Source: Plantago major
Lineage: Eukaryota > Streptophyta > Magnoliopsida > Lamiales > Plantaginaceae
DNA length: 64,000 nucleotides
Direction: 5' to 3'
Assembly (NCBI GenBank): GCA_026545765.1
Contig: CM048841.1
Span: 73,654,217-73,718,216, forward strand
Of the stretch, positions 10,435 through 22,430 are shown piece after piece. The notes under the pieces were generated by a model. The model searched no databases and was not told the origin of the DNA. It saw only the letters and a list, made by a program, of their open reading frames with translations. The position numbers were made by a program, and so were the translations under genes. The stretch's first letter is position 1; every line of letters starts with the position of its first letter.

Positions 10435-11280
10435 TGTTGGGTTTACTAAAAGGATATATTTGGAAGTTTAAATATAAATGAAAATTTAATTATTAGTAAT
10501 AGTTAAATTTGAATAGGGGTATAATTGTACATTCATATTTAATAATTAAAATATAATTATGATAATATAATTTGTGAGATCGTACATGTTAATTATTTAG
10601 CGGTGACCCGTGTTCAGATCGATACGAAACCGACCTGAGAATAGATATATAGAAGCATGTAATGTTAATTGCTGAAGATGGTCTGGAAATTTCATCTTAC
10701 TACATGTACTTAATGGAACTCATGTTATAGGCAGTGCACAAGTTACTACATAAATTGAAGTAGTATATAGCTTTAATGTTGCGTGTTTAATTTAGAGAAT
10801 GAAACTCGTGTAGGATTTACGAGTACGTAATGAGTGTCTTTGTATCGTATATATGTCATGTCACCATCAAATAATGAATCAAATTTATTAAATTCTATAC
10901 TAGTGACGAGATCAGTGCACCCACGAAGGTTCTTATTGTGGGCCCCACGTATTTAATTTGTGCCTAGCCGGTGTATGTTGTCTTGGCGACTTGGCCCCTA
11001 CCCCCTATAAGGTAAAGAAGTGTATGACTGTTTGGAATAGGCTTAAATTTCCAATGGAAACATCACAATCACTAATCAGTTCACACTTAGAATTAACTAC
11101 GTGTATAATTAAGTGATAAGTTTAGCCTTACGCTTATAGTAGTTCCTTTCGCACGCGCTAGCTATCCCGCACTTCTATTCCTAATTTCCTACCCATTTTT
11201 ACACACTTTTTCCGTACTTGGTATGGCATATTCTAAGAGACGGGATCAACATGAGCAGACATGAGCGTCAAAACATGTAA
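10435..11280. other. Intergenic, AT-rich, no gene seen
   Basis: No ORF or RNA gene is supported. The right part probably contains the 3' UTR and terminator of the CRM-domain gene. Confidence 0.5.
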
Positions 11281-11375
11281 TGTTAATCCCTTATTTTAAA
11301 GAGACGGGCTCCAGTAATTCACAGCAAAAGATTGACTACACAAGATTTTACAGAAGGAAAATGAGAACATATAAT

Positions 11376-14300
11376 CTAAACTTTTGGTTTAAATTGATCA
11401 ACACTGTATGCAGTATCATCAAAACATTCTGCATCAGAAGAGGAAAAACCTTCCTCCACACTACTTGAGCCGTCGTCTACACTTTGGTCAGTTAGAGCGG
11501 CGTTATCACCGAGTATGCCCTCCTCAGAATCCAACTCACTCTCGCTGTCATAATTATTCTCGACTTCCGACATACCTTGATCTGAATACGTGGCTTCTTC
11601 AGAAGAAGAAATTTCTGAATGTCTGCTCGTACTAATTTGATTAGTATTGCTTGATCGTTCAACCTTATTCCTCGAATGATCGAGGATGGATTTGGGATCC
11701 CTATCATTAGGATTGCCATAAAGTGTAACATGCCTATAATAGAATTCTAGTTCCTTCTCAGCAATAGTGATAAAGCTTCGTACAGACTCGAGCGACTGTT
11801 CGTATCTAGATTTTTCCAGTGCCTGAATATGCATAAAAGAACATGTTAATATATGTAGAAAGGCAGGAGAATTAATTAGCCTTTCGAAATGAAGCAAGCC
11901 GTTGCTGAAATACACTAGTTATCTTCCTGATTCTTGAATAGACACCATTGAGTCGTTGACAAACTAAACATTTACAAACCACACTAAATTGAAATAGACC
12001 AATTATATACAGAGATCTCTTCCAGATCTAGATGCATCAGAAAGCTAAGAAAATCAATGGAACATGAAACCAGCCAGCTAGACATTTTAAAAAATATGGA
12101 TCATTACAAACCAAGACCAAGACAAAATGAAATGAAGAATGATATCGAAAAATAGACCTCAAACAATTATATAGTGATGAATGATGAGGTTTATCAGGTT
12201 AAGATTATAATTCCCTTCGGTGCAAATATATCAGACGACGTTATAGAGGATAGAATGTCAAAATAAAGGACAAGACAACTATATGCTGAAATCTAAATCT
12301 ATCCAAGCATGCATTATCACGGTAACAAAGTACTCACACGTTTCTGGGAAAAATAAATAATTGACAGCAGATTCCGGAAAGCATATACTACGTGGAGAAC
12401 TCAATGCAACATTTTTTACAAGACAAAAAAAAAAAGGCCTTCCACTTATGTTAGCAGATCAAATGAAGGCAGCAAACTTTCTGTTTCAATTTGTTGTGGC
12501 AGATAAAAACTCCAGTTTATCAGAATCCAGAAGTTTTTGCTCAATATGAAGGTTCCTTCATTCGTAATTTTTGTATGGAGAAGGATGGGAGGTAATATGG
12601 AATGTTCAAAGACATGAATACTTTCATACAAATCTAAAAGAACATGATATAACAGAAAGATCATACACAGAAAAACCATATATTCTTGTACATAACCACA
12701 ATTTATATCTACTATATTCAGCTTCACAAAGTGCAAGGAACTTACCCGTTTCTTTGACAACGTATCAACTGGCGACATGACCTTTGGATGCACATAGTTT
12801 TTCCCCCGATAGAAAACAATTGTATCGTCTCCAATTATCTGGATTGGAATTCCACCACTCAGTCTAGAAATTTCATCGGCATATTCATGAACCTGGCCAG
12901 GCTTGCAAGGTTTGCAGATAACCTTGACGGTTTCATGTTTTTTCCAGTGTAGGTGCATGTTAAGAATCACTCCACCAAAGACTCCTCTCACGCCAATAGG
13001 AACATAATTAGACCTTTTTTGAGCCATCTTCTTCATATAAAATCGTTCCTCGCCTGTTAGTGGATGGGGTTCCACTACTGGACCCTGAGCTCTGGGAACT
13101 TCATACTTCTTCAGCCGCTCAATTAATAAGGCTTCCTTCATTTTTGCCTGAAAACCAACACGATCGCTTGTCATCAAAACGAGTATATTTAATGAAAATT
13201 ATCACGGACTTTAGTACGAGACAGTATCCAGTTATAGAACGTCAACTACAGAAAAAGGGAGGAAAAGTCATGAAGAGATTCACTGTTTTTCAAGCATCCA
13301 GATTCCAGACATAACTTCCTAAATACTACAACATATCGCTTGTGCCAAAACATTGGCTAGTGTTAGGAGCTTAGATTAGAAACTCAAAACCTGAAGAAAA
13401 TCATTCAGAGGATACTGCAATCATGCGGACAGTCTAGAGGAAATTAAAGACTAGTAACATTTCATAACAGCATGAAAGCAGCATATAATTCGCTGAGCAC
13501 ATTGACTCATAGAGCATCTATTATGCAGTGGCTGCAACAGGACACAATAAAATCCATTAAATCTTAAGCAGCTGAAGTGAAACGCTGGGACAAGTTCTTC
13601 GTAACCTATCACTAGACTATCCAATACTCAAGCTGATATCATCATGCTTTCATAATGAGGTATATATGTATCTATCTAAAACGTGTTGATAAGAACCGCG
13701 GATGAACTCTAATACAGAAGCCAGTTCTTGACTGCTGATTTCGATAGATACATCCATTACCAGGAAATTTGTTCAACTAACACGAGCACCACCGCACCAC
13801 CATCCTAACAATCAATAACAATCTATATATCTACTGTGAAGTGCTCAAGGAATCAATCATATAACCACAGAAGCAATGTAAAAAGAACTTGAAAGAGCAA
13901 CTAAACGTAAAACAAAACCGAGAAAAGAGAAGTCTTTAGGAGCTTTTCCACACACATTTTCGATCCTGTATTTGATTCTTTCCTCTGCAGTGGCAAACCT
14001 TTGCTTCTTCCTACTCCCTTTGACAGAAAGCCTCCCGGGGTCTTTCTTGTTAAAAGCTTTCCTCCTCTTCTTTTCTCTCATCTTCTTCATCTGAAACCGC
14101 TTCTTGCTCAGCCATTTGTCCTTTTTCGGGGGATCAGTTTCAGTGATCTCGAATTTGGGCTTTCCTTGCGGCGATATGAACAAATGCACAGTACGATGAC
14201 TGAAGCTTCTCCTCCATTGAAACAGCCAATTATTGCTCAGCCCAGACAGTGGAGGCCTTGAGAGAGTGAAATTGGATTCATGGTTTTCCCTAACAAGTTG

Positions 14301-14533
14301 CCTGATACTTCCACAGGTAGAAAAACTTCAAATTCGAAGAATTAAACAACAAGATTGTAACTTTAGTCATTAAACAACAAGATTGTAGCTTTAGTAATTA
14401 AATACAGATTGTAACTTTTATCATTAAACAACAAGATTGTAACTTTATGTAGAAAGAGAGCAGAAAAATACCTGACAGGTGAAGAACAGAGAGAGATTCT
14501 GCGGAGAGTTCGTAGAAGCAGAGGGTTTGCCAT
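11376..14533 (-). CDS. CRM-domain (CRS1/YhbY) RNA-binding protein, At3g25440-like, organelle-targeted
   Basis: CRM proteins bind RNA and assist intron splicing or ribosome maturation, mostly in chloroplasts and mitochondria. I assign four coding exons: 14472-14533, 13956-14301, 12746-13147 and 11376-11822. Every junction has GT..AG and keeps frame, giving 418 residues, close to the length of the Arabidopsis relative. The ATG 14531-14533 begins MANPLLLRTLRRISLCSSP, a basic, Ser/Leu-rich presequence. A Lys/Arg-rich segment follows (KKDKWLSKKRFQMKKMREKK). The CRM domain spans about residues 165-262: LTGEERFYMKKMAQKR, the GxxG loop region GVRGVFGG, LHWKKHETVKVICKPC, and IIGDDTIVFYRGKNY. The tail is Ser/Glu-rich and probably disordered. 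The exon-2 donor (AAT|GTGTGTGG) is weak, so that junction is the least sure. The gene looks intact. Confidence 0.88.
14335..14450 (-). repeat. Short tandem repeat in intron 1 of the CRM gene
   Basis: Four imperfect units of about 30 bases (attaaacaacaagattgtaa, then ctttagt) lie between exon 1 and exon 2 of the CRM gene. Confidence 0.85.
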
Positions 14534-15776
14534 TTAAGAGAAACATATCAGAACTGTAATTTGGCAAGAAGAATGTGCAGATGTGAATTAGCCATAAGTA
14601 GAGGGTGTCAAAAGCAATTATTTGCTCTTCTTTATTGCTATATAAACCACATGTCCGGAATTGATTTCATCAAATTCATTAGGGTTTCTGAATCCCCTTC
14701 AAGCTGCCGCAACTACTGCAAAAAACTTCTCTTCTGATAAAAATCTCTACTTTGTTTTCAATTTCAGTTCCATTTTTCTTTTATGGTTTTGGGAGTTTCG
14801 ATCTTGATGTCAATTTTATCTATGTCTTTGTTAGGATTTTTGATTTAGGGCTAAATGCGAAAAGGGAAGAGTCAGATGAGAAATTGAATTTCTGTCCATG
14901 GCTCTGAATTTACCTGCAGGTTTTCTGTAGGCTGCCCCTGCAAATTTTAGCCCTTGAGATCAAAAATGGCATCATAGTACGGATTTCGTGGTTCCAGATT
15001 GGCTATCAGCTGAATAAAGTTAGCTTTTTTCAGGTGTTGTCTGTTTGGTTTTCTGTCACATATCCGCCTCCAAACGCCATTACATTGTGCTTCAATATTA
15101 GTATTAATTATGTTTTCATTCAAAATGTCGAATTATTTCTTTTTCATCTATTTGGTTCTGCCATGTAGATATTTTACACAGTCGAGCTCAGCCTATCCTT
15201 ACCAAGTGTAATGGTATGTATGGATCGTCTCGTTAATGCTCGGTGTGGTGCTTGCTTTGTTATCGAATATGGCTGGCTAGACTCGTTTTGCTCAATCAAC
15301 AGATCAACCAGCTAAGCTATCTGACCTGAATCTGTCACTTGCAGAGTCTAACTTATCCCTTGATTAATTAATAATGGGATAAGATTTGATTTTCTAACAG
15401 CCTTGTAAAGGTTGCAACTTAATTCCAAGTATAACTAGAGTAAAGAAAGAGTGCAACTTAATTTAAAATCAAAATCATCTTTTTAAATAGCTTACAAATT
15501 TGATTGGAAATTTTAAATTAAATTGGATAAGCTCAAGTTGCAGTAGTTAGACATTTTTATTAAAGTTGTTTTTGTAAACAACCATGAATTCCATGGGGTT
15601 AAAAATTGTAGTATTCCTTACCTCCTTATTTGATGGGATTGTCTTGATCTAATTGAACATTTTCATATTGATCGTAAAAAGTAAAAATTGGACGAATTAT
15701 CAGGCCTAATGTGTGTAATCATATTTTTCTAGGGAATACGCTTGGATCTTGATGATGAATTTGCTTGACAAATCAG
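14534..15776. other. Upstream region of the CRM gene, no gene seen
   Basis: This contains the putative 5' UTR and promoter of the CRM gene (minus), then AT-rich DNA. No coding exon is supported. Confidence 0.5.
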
Positions 15777-15866
15777 TCAAGAAATAAAAGTAAATTGCCC
15801 TTTTTTCATTATAAATGATAGTACTAAATTAAAAAGGGTAACTCTTTCACAATTGAATTTCACTAC

Positions 15867-16455
15867 CTCTGAATCGTCATCACCGTATTGAATCCTCCTC
15901 TGTAGCTCATCTAGCTGAGACTCGTATCTCCTTTTCCATTCCCCTGCTTGATCCATTCTCTGTTCCAACATAATTACGCTACGAAGAAATCAAATTACGA
16001 ATAAAACTACACTATACAGAAATCAAATTACGAACAAAATTATTTATTTTCTATTAATACACTGTATTTAACCCTACATGATGATGTCCAGTTATTCGGC
16101 CTGATGAACCAAATTGAACTCCTTTTCACAAATCTTGAGCATACAAGGCCCTGGTTCATGGGTCGGATAACATCTCATATGCCTGATTTACTATAATAAA
16201 CTTGTTAGTGTACTCCTCCACTTGGTCCGGAGGCGAAATGTCAGGATGGTACTTTCTCGCCATCTCTTTGTACACTTTCTTGATGTCGGAAGGCATAGCA
16301 GCTGCGATTCCGAGTATATCATAAATTGTTTCCCCGTATCTACTGGTGCAGAAATATCTCACTTTCTTCTTTCTATTATGTTTATTTTCTATACTTGATA
16401 GAGCTCGCAATTTGACAAACTCTATCCAGCTCGTATACATATGGATCTTATCCAT
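15867..16455 (-). pseudogene. DnaJ-20-like J-domain protein, interrupted by stops
   Basis: The J-domain stimulates Hsp70 ATPase; DnaJ 20 relatives are small plastid co-chaperones. The exon at 16156-16455 reads IYDILGIAAAMPSDIKKVYK, the essential HPD tripeptide inside ARKYHPDISPPDQVEEYTNK, then AYEMLSDP, and hits TGA at 16153-16155. The same frame continues TRALYAQDL to a second TGA near 16126, where relatives have Arg and continue. A second exon at about 15867-15971 encodes EWKRRYESQLDELQRRIQYG, matching the conserved C-terminal EWK..W..QL..L.RR block, with a GT donor at 15865-15866. Both stops could be CGA-to-TGA changes. The N-terminus has no obvious plastid transit peptide. It is most likely a pseudogene; a truncated J-domain-only protein of 99 residues is the alternative. 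Confidence 0.75.
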
Positions 16456-17170
16456 TTTGAATCCAAATCTAGAAAGGATCCGTTTAAATAACTAGTTGTG
16501 GTTTGGATCCAGTTCAATCTGGCTTACTCGGATCCAGCCGTGATCTCCTTTCCCGTAAACAAATTGAAAAGCAGACCATGGATTCCAAGATCAATCATAT
16601 TCCCTGGACATAGTTTGCATTTTTAACTATAAAAACCACTCGTTCAGAAATACAGTCAATACAAATATAATGCAAATTTATTAAACACATCATATTATAT
16701 TATATTTATATTATATTTGAAGCTAAACATATAATGTTTGTAGTTAAATATATCATGTATTTCGCTTGCAAATGTTTATACAGACATAATGGCAACCAAC
16801 AAACAGAAGCTGCCAGCATTCATAACATTCATATTAGAAAAACAAGCCATTCAAGTTTCACTCCTCTGGTACTTCACTCTATATGATCATGCTACATCAT
16901 AATTCAACTACATCAACTAACCAATTTTAGCAAGAGAGCACGTAACTACAACAAAATTAATTATACACAATCTTACCCCAAGTGATTGCATGTTGCTGAT
17001 GTTCATCAAACTGCAAATCTCAGTGAGATACATAAAAAAACACAACAAGAAAAGATCCGCAAAGAGTTTATGGTACATACATGGTGCTGAGAAGGATCTT
17101 ACAGCTCAAACAGGCATGACACTCTTCCTATTCAACAACTACTTCATCCTCTGAAACCTGCAAGGACCTT
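16456..17170. other. Intergenic, AT-rich
   Basis: No coding exon seen. The right part probably carries the 3' UTR of the H15-domain gene, including a possible 3'-UTR splice donor after 17162 (CTTGCAG|GTTTCAG). Confidence 0.45.
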
Positions 17171-17172
17171 GT

Positions 17173-17208
17173 TTATAGCTTGCGTGGTCTCCCACGGCCT
17201 CTTCGCTT
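17173..17208 (-). other. AT-hook-coding stretch beyond the H15 gene's stop
   Basis: In the same frame as the upstream gene, after TGA (17239-17241) and TAA (17215-17217), the sequence encodes KRRGRGRPRKL followed by TAA. The GRGRPRK core is a canonical AT-hook, common at the end of plant H15/HMGA-type proteins. It is not translated unless the stops are bypassed or the splicing differs. Confidence 0.7.
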
Positions 17209-17238
17209 GAGCGGTTAACAGATAACCCGACTCTTTGG

Positions 17239-20200
17239 TCACCCCGCAGTAGTTAATTTCTGAAGTACTTGCACTTCCTTAACTTCAGGCGATTTTATCT
17301 TTTCGTTAGGAGGCCTTTCCACACGTCGACGCTTTGGAAGCCGTCTGATTTTGGGAAATTCTTCGCGAGAATTTTTCTTATCATTAGGAACAAAGTCACG
17401 GGGTGACAACGTATCTCCAGCACTCCGCGCCATAGCATTGCAAGAAACGTCTTCACCATGTTCCATTTTATGCAACAGGCCATTTTCTCTCAGTCGAGCT
17501 GAAAATCTCAAATTTCTCACAGCCATATCATCAAATTTTCGTTTACATCCCCTCAGTCGCTTTCTGCTGTCTGGTTGGAGTTCATAATGAGACTCGTTAG
17601 TGCTAGCTTCTTTTGCTGTTTCCGGGAGCAGATTATTCAGGTCTATTACAGCTTCACATACTGAAGAAGTTGGAGTTTTAGGTAGTTCTAGTGCAAGTTC
17701 TTTTTCTGCATCGCTAACAACAGCCATGCTCACTTGAAATTTGGCCTTTTTTCTCCGAACATAAGTTATAACTTCTGAAGGCTTGATCTCGGTCATATCT
17801 GCTCTTAAAAGTTCAGGTTCTTGATTCTTGGGCTCTTTTTGCTGCATAACATGTAGAACTATCTCTTTCCCTGTAATATGTCCATCTTGCAGTATTTTCA
17901 AGTCAGAAGAAGGGTTTGAGGTTAGCAAGTCACAAACCTCTGACTTGGAGATAATAGCTGACTCAGCAAGTCTCTTTGAACGTCTCAGCTGTCCCTGAAT
18001 ACGATCAAGTTTAGGACATTCTTCAATCTGAGCCAGTTCTAAATTATCCTGTGACTCAACAACTGATAAATTAAGTTCCTTCTCTTCTTCATCTGTCGGC
18101 TTGGAAATATTCTGTAATCTTGATGAACGTCTCAGTGTCTTAGATAGCAGCTCATGTCTAAGCCTCTTACGATAAAACCGTTTCTTTGATGCAGCCACCA
18201 CAAGTGCTTGAGAAGACTTTTCGGCCTGCACAGACATTATAACAGTTTCGGCACTGATATTTCCCGTTCCCCTAACTTTCCATCTCTCCTCAGAGCTAAG
18301 AGAACCAAATTGTAACTGATCACATTCAGAGTAAGTGCTCAAGCTGGTCACTTCTTGTACTTGAATAATGGTACTTTCTTGTGGACAAGAATCGTGCAAT
18401 GATTTGACCCCAAGGTGAGATAAGTTACCAAGTCTAATAGATTCAAAGCCAGGAGGCGGCAACTCCTGATTTGAAAGTTCTGAATACTTATCTTCGCCTT
18501 GTACACCTTCGATAAGTAATTTTTCTTGAACATTATGTTCGGAATGTTTCTCAATCACTTCAAGTTGTTCATCACCTTTCTGCTGGTTCCTCTTATGACT
18601 GAGTTGTTTCTTGCACCGCCTTCTCTTCAACTGCCTCTCGCAGTCCCACTTCCATACCCTCTCCATTGACTTCCTCTTACTTTTTGAGGTCGTGTTGAGA
18701 CTGAAATTAGTGCCAGCAAGTGCATACCTCCTGCCCTGTGTCGATATAATAACACCGGATTCACAAAGTTTTGCAAGATGATGTTTAAGTAACGTCGCAT
18801 GTGCCCATGGTAAATCGGTATATTCTTTCACCAGAAACTGAGATATAGACTCCTCACTGGACCCTCCATCCTCATCCAGATCCACAATGGCCCTTTCAAT
18901 AATCTGAAGATTGAAGCAATGAAGGGTAAATATAATAAATTCCAATGCAAAATGCTTGCAACTAAATACTAATGACTGTTTCTCTGCTTTCTTTTTCTTT
19001 TGGTTGGGACAACATTGAAAAGGTTAGGAATTTAGAAGAATGCATATATACTCTAATATTAATGAACGACATTCGTAATGCCATGCCGTTAGAGACTTAG
19101 AGTGGTTCATGCACACGAATTCAGCAAGAAGATATGATCAAGCAGGTAAAAATTGGTATAAAGGACATGAACAGGTTTGACTCATTCAGCAAAGATTTTA
19201 ACAAGCAAAATATCTGCTACCATATTAATTCTTGGTTCTGGTAAAAAGTTAATATTCATGATAAAGCAGTTATTCTTTAAATGCTTCTCTTAGGCTTCAT
19301 TTGGTTTGAGGGAAAATGGGGGAAAAGAAAAAAAATAGGGGAAAATATTGTTTTTCAACCATTTGGTAATTCTCAGAAAATACTGAAAAATTCATCAAAA
19401 TCTATACAAAATACATCAATCTCCACAAAATAAGGAAAGTTGTTTTTCCCTCACATTTTCCAGGAAAATTTTATTTTCCCCTATTTTTTTTCTTTTCCCC
19501 TATTTTCTCTCAAACCAAATGAAGCCTTAAGGAAGATATGAGTATTTGGCCTGGTCTGCAATAACAGAGAAACAATTGTTCAAGAGTTTAGTCTTGGAGT
19601 AACTCTAGTTGCTGAAGATAATTGTCTACGTTAACGAACGATAGAAGTTGTCCCTGAGAGGAAAAAAGCACATCAAACCGAGGAATACATTATGTCGTAT
19701 TCAGAGAACTAGAACTAACCAGAACCACATCTATAGTTTATTCTTTAGATAAATTAACCAGAACCGATTATTCTTTAGAAAAAATGTCATATTCCTTGTA
19801 CTGTAAGTCTGTAATTTAAAATCAATGAGTATCTCTAGATTCTAAACTCTAAAGTAAAACTTGCAGATAGTCTCTCTAATAAAATATGCAGAGACAATTT
19901 TTCAATTTTCTGCAGAGATTCAGAATACTTGCAGATAGTCTCTCTAATAAACTTGAAAAGAAGGTATCTTTACTTGTCAAAAAGTCGAAATATGCCGCAA
20001 CCAACTAGTTGTACAGGTCCAGCCAAAATCGAAATTCTGTTCAGGTTCAATCATATTGTATAATAATTTAATCTAAACATATAAGCCCGAGTTCCACATT
20101 CAATTGCTTCGATTTGCATTCCGCAGAATTCTATATGCATCTACGAGATTGAGTACGGAATTCTGTTTCCACATAAAATCCACTCTACAGCAGTCAAATT

Positions 20201-20585
20201 TCAACAAATCCACCAAACAACATAGCCTAAAAAGCAAGTTCCCTGATCATTAAAAAGCCCAAAAAAATTGAACAGTACAAAACACGAGTACAATCACACA
20301 TGCTAGAATGCATGGACTTGATCAATTACAGCTGAAACAGAAACAATGAACAGGCAATTCAAACAAGAAAAAACGCAAACCAAATTCCAATTCTACCAAC
20401 ATAAAAATCGAATCTTGCATGCATTTATAAAAATTAAAAGCAATTACCGCAGAGTAAGGAGGGTGATCGGGGGTTCTATAGTGAGAGAAGAACTGATTCA
20501 GGCGGTTCTGGACATGGGTTTTCTGATCAGAGGTTAATTGGTGAGCGGTTGCAATTTTCATAACGAGCTGTTGAAAATTCTCCAT
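17239..20585 (-). CDS. Linker-histone-fold (H15, winged-helix) domain protein
   Basis: H15 domains are the globular winged-helix fold of histone H1 and bind linker DNA; plant members include H1 variants and HMGA/HON proteins. There are two coding exons: 20448-20585 (46 codons) and 17239-18903 (555 codons with stop). They are joined by clean GT..AG sites in phase 0, giving 600 residues. The domain straddles the junction at residues about 38-112: HPPYSA, then IIERAIVDLDEDGGSSEESI, LVKEYTDLPWAHATLLKHHL, and LCESGVIISTQGRRYALAG. Basic clusters follow (SKSKRKS, QLKRRRCKKQ), and further K/R patches recur to the C-terminus (LPKRRRVERPP), suggesting nuclear localisation. The middle is Ser/Glu-rich without a known fold. 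It is much longer than H1, so I call it an H15-domain nuclear protein. An AT-hook lies in frame just past the stop (see findings). Confidence 0.82.
18904..20447 (-). other. Intron 1 of the H15-domain gene
   Basis: The 1.5-kb intron interrupts the H15 domain. It holds a MITE (listed separately). The phrase cttgcagatagtctctctaataaa occurs twice near 19860 and 19930. Nothing else is recognisable. Confidence 0.7.
19293..19526. mobile_element. PIF/Harbinger (Tourist)-type MITE, 234 bp
   Basis: The ends are inverted repeats of about 55 bases beginning GGCTTCATTTGGTTTGAG, reaching the shared gaaaagaaaaaaaataggg block. The flanks are TTA at 19290-19292 and 19527-19529, the target duplication expected of this superfamily. 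The element has no coding capacity. It lies in the intron of the H15-domain gene and would fold into a long hairpin in the transcript. Confidence 0.9.
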
Positions 20586-20978
20586 GGTAATCGAGTTATT
20601 GTATGAATGTGGTTAGCTGAAAGAATCGATTTTTGGGAAGGAGAGGAGGGTTTTATTGGGGAGAAAATCAGGAGGCTTTTAGGTATCCAAATTCTTGTTT
20701 GGAATTGGAATGGAGAGAGATAGAGACAGAGAAATATGTAGTAGTATATGGGAATTTTCAGTTCGAAATAGAGTGAGTGAGTGAGAGAGACATACATATT
20801 CCGTGGACCAAAAGGTTCGTCTTTTTTAGGTTATTTTCCAACCTTTTTTCAGTTACGATGATTCTGTTTGCCAGCTGGCTTCATCAGTTTGCTTGCTTTT
20901 ATACAACTTCACAATTTTCTATTTCGAGTCTTATAGGTACATCAAAAAATCGACCTGATCCAATATTAATTTGTTATC
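20586..20978. other. 5' UTR/promoter of the H15 gene
   Basis: The region between the H15 start codon and the retrotransposon includes a gtgagtgagtgagagagag microsatellite near 20770-20795. The retrotransposon begins about 400 bases upstream of the ATG, so it may have displaced more distal promoter DNA. Confidence 0.5.
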
Positions 20979-20983
20979 CAATG

Positions 20984-21806
20984 TGTTGATACGGAAATAT
21001 GTCCAATCCATTAAGGGCGTCATAGAGCGTGTCTAAAACAAGCATCGAACTTAGCCAATTCAAGATCTTGGTCCGACCTCATGGTCCAGTAAATCGACCA
21101 AGACGTCAAGTCACTACCTCCCACAGCTAGTCCGAAGTTAGCTAAGGAAAGGACTTGTAAACTGACTGTGTCAAGACAGATGCCTAGCGGACTCACGAGA
21201 GGACCTCGACGCCACCATTAGTCTAAGACCAGACGTGTATGTGAACCATCGAGATACTTGGTGGGACTCTGGCTCGGACATCCAGAGTCACCCAAGCGGA
21301 TCAACCAAGCGAGCATGTGTCCGTCCGAGGGCTAACACGGATCCAACAGGTGGAAAAGACTCACAGAGAAAAGGTCCAAACTACCCTCCTGGCCCACTTA
21401 TCGGTATTGGATCTTTGTCACTAATGGGCCTTGGGCGAAGGTAGCATTGGTGTCCAAATCTGGATCGTACACTTGGCATCATCTTGTGAGCTACCTCATG
21501 AGTATGAGATAACTATAAATACAGCTCAAGGTTCAAGACCTAGGGGTAAGTAACAAGTAAGAAGCAATACTTAAACAATAACCTCCCTCATAATTATTAC
21601 ATTGAGAGCTTCCGACTCTCTCTTGAGTAAAGTCTCTTACCGGATTGACACAGGCACTCCGGGCATCCCGTTCTAACCCCACTTAGTTGTTTCAGGTGAC
21701 CTAGTTCGGACGAGCAATCCATCGGACCTTCAAGTTGGAGGCGGGGTACAGATCGTGTTGCTTGTAGTAGTTTAGTTAGTTAGTGTTTGAGGTTTATCCT
21801 CAAAGA
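20984..21806 (+). repeat. 5' LTR of the Tat retrotransposon
   Basis: It matches 40170-41026. It contains a likely promoter box (actataaatacag, about 21509-21521). The exact 3' edge is uncertain by a few bases because the end differs from the 3' copy (cctcaaaga here, ccctcagca there). The first half has many small deletions relative to the 3' LTR; the second half is nearly identical. Confidence 0.88.
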
Positions 21807-21895
21807 TTTTGGCGCCTGCATGGAAACGCACAAAAAGCATCTGTGTTTCGAGTGAACCAATGGCAAGGACAAGACGAACAACAAGAGTTGGAACC
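21807..21895 (+). promoter_or_regulatory. Primer-binding-site region of the retrotransposon
   Basis: TTTTGGCGCCTGCATGG directly follows the LTR. The TGGCGCC core is what many Tat elements use to prime from a host tRNA 3' end. The match beyond the core is poor. The CACTA insertion starts 90 bases downstream. Confidence 0.55.
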
Positions 21896-21906
21896 CACTA
21901 CAAAAA

Positions 21907-22250
21907 ATCTGGCCTGTAGCGACGGATAGATCCGTCGCTACAGGCCAGCTATCGGGCGACGGATAGAAAATCCGTCGCCCCCCTGGAGCTGTGGCGACTG
22001 ATAACAATCCGTCGTCCAATTCGCGACGGATTGGACGACGGATTGACCAATTTTTTTTTTTAATTCCGAAATTTAGCGACGGATAGATCCTATCCGTCGC
22101 TATATCCTATCCGTCGCTATATTTCGCGACGGATAGATCCTATCCGTCGCTATATCCTATCCGTCGCTAAATATTTTAATTGGACTAGTGACGGAATTTG
22201 AAATTCCGTCACTAATTCCGCCACTATGAATTCCGTCACTAATTCCGTCA
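21907..22250. repeat. CACTA left subterminal repeats
   Basis: Many direct and inverted copies of GCGACGGATA and ATCCGTCGC, several as palindromes, change to a related series (GTGACGGAATT/AATTCCGTCAC) near 22185. In this superfamily such repeats bind the element's DNA-binding protein. Confidence 0.85.
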
Positions 22251-22430
22251 CTATTTATTTCATATTAATCCCTATTTTTCGTAGTTCACCTATTTAATCA
22301 ATATAATGTTCGATAATAAATCAATAATACGGAAAATGTTTCAATGAATAAAAAGTAATATTCGGAGCTGGAGAAATTATCCAAACAAGTGTAAATATGA
22401 AAAAAAAAATCCGAACATACAGATACATAA

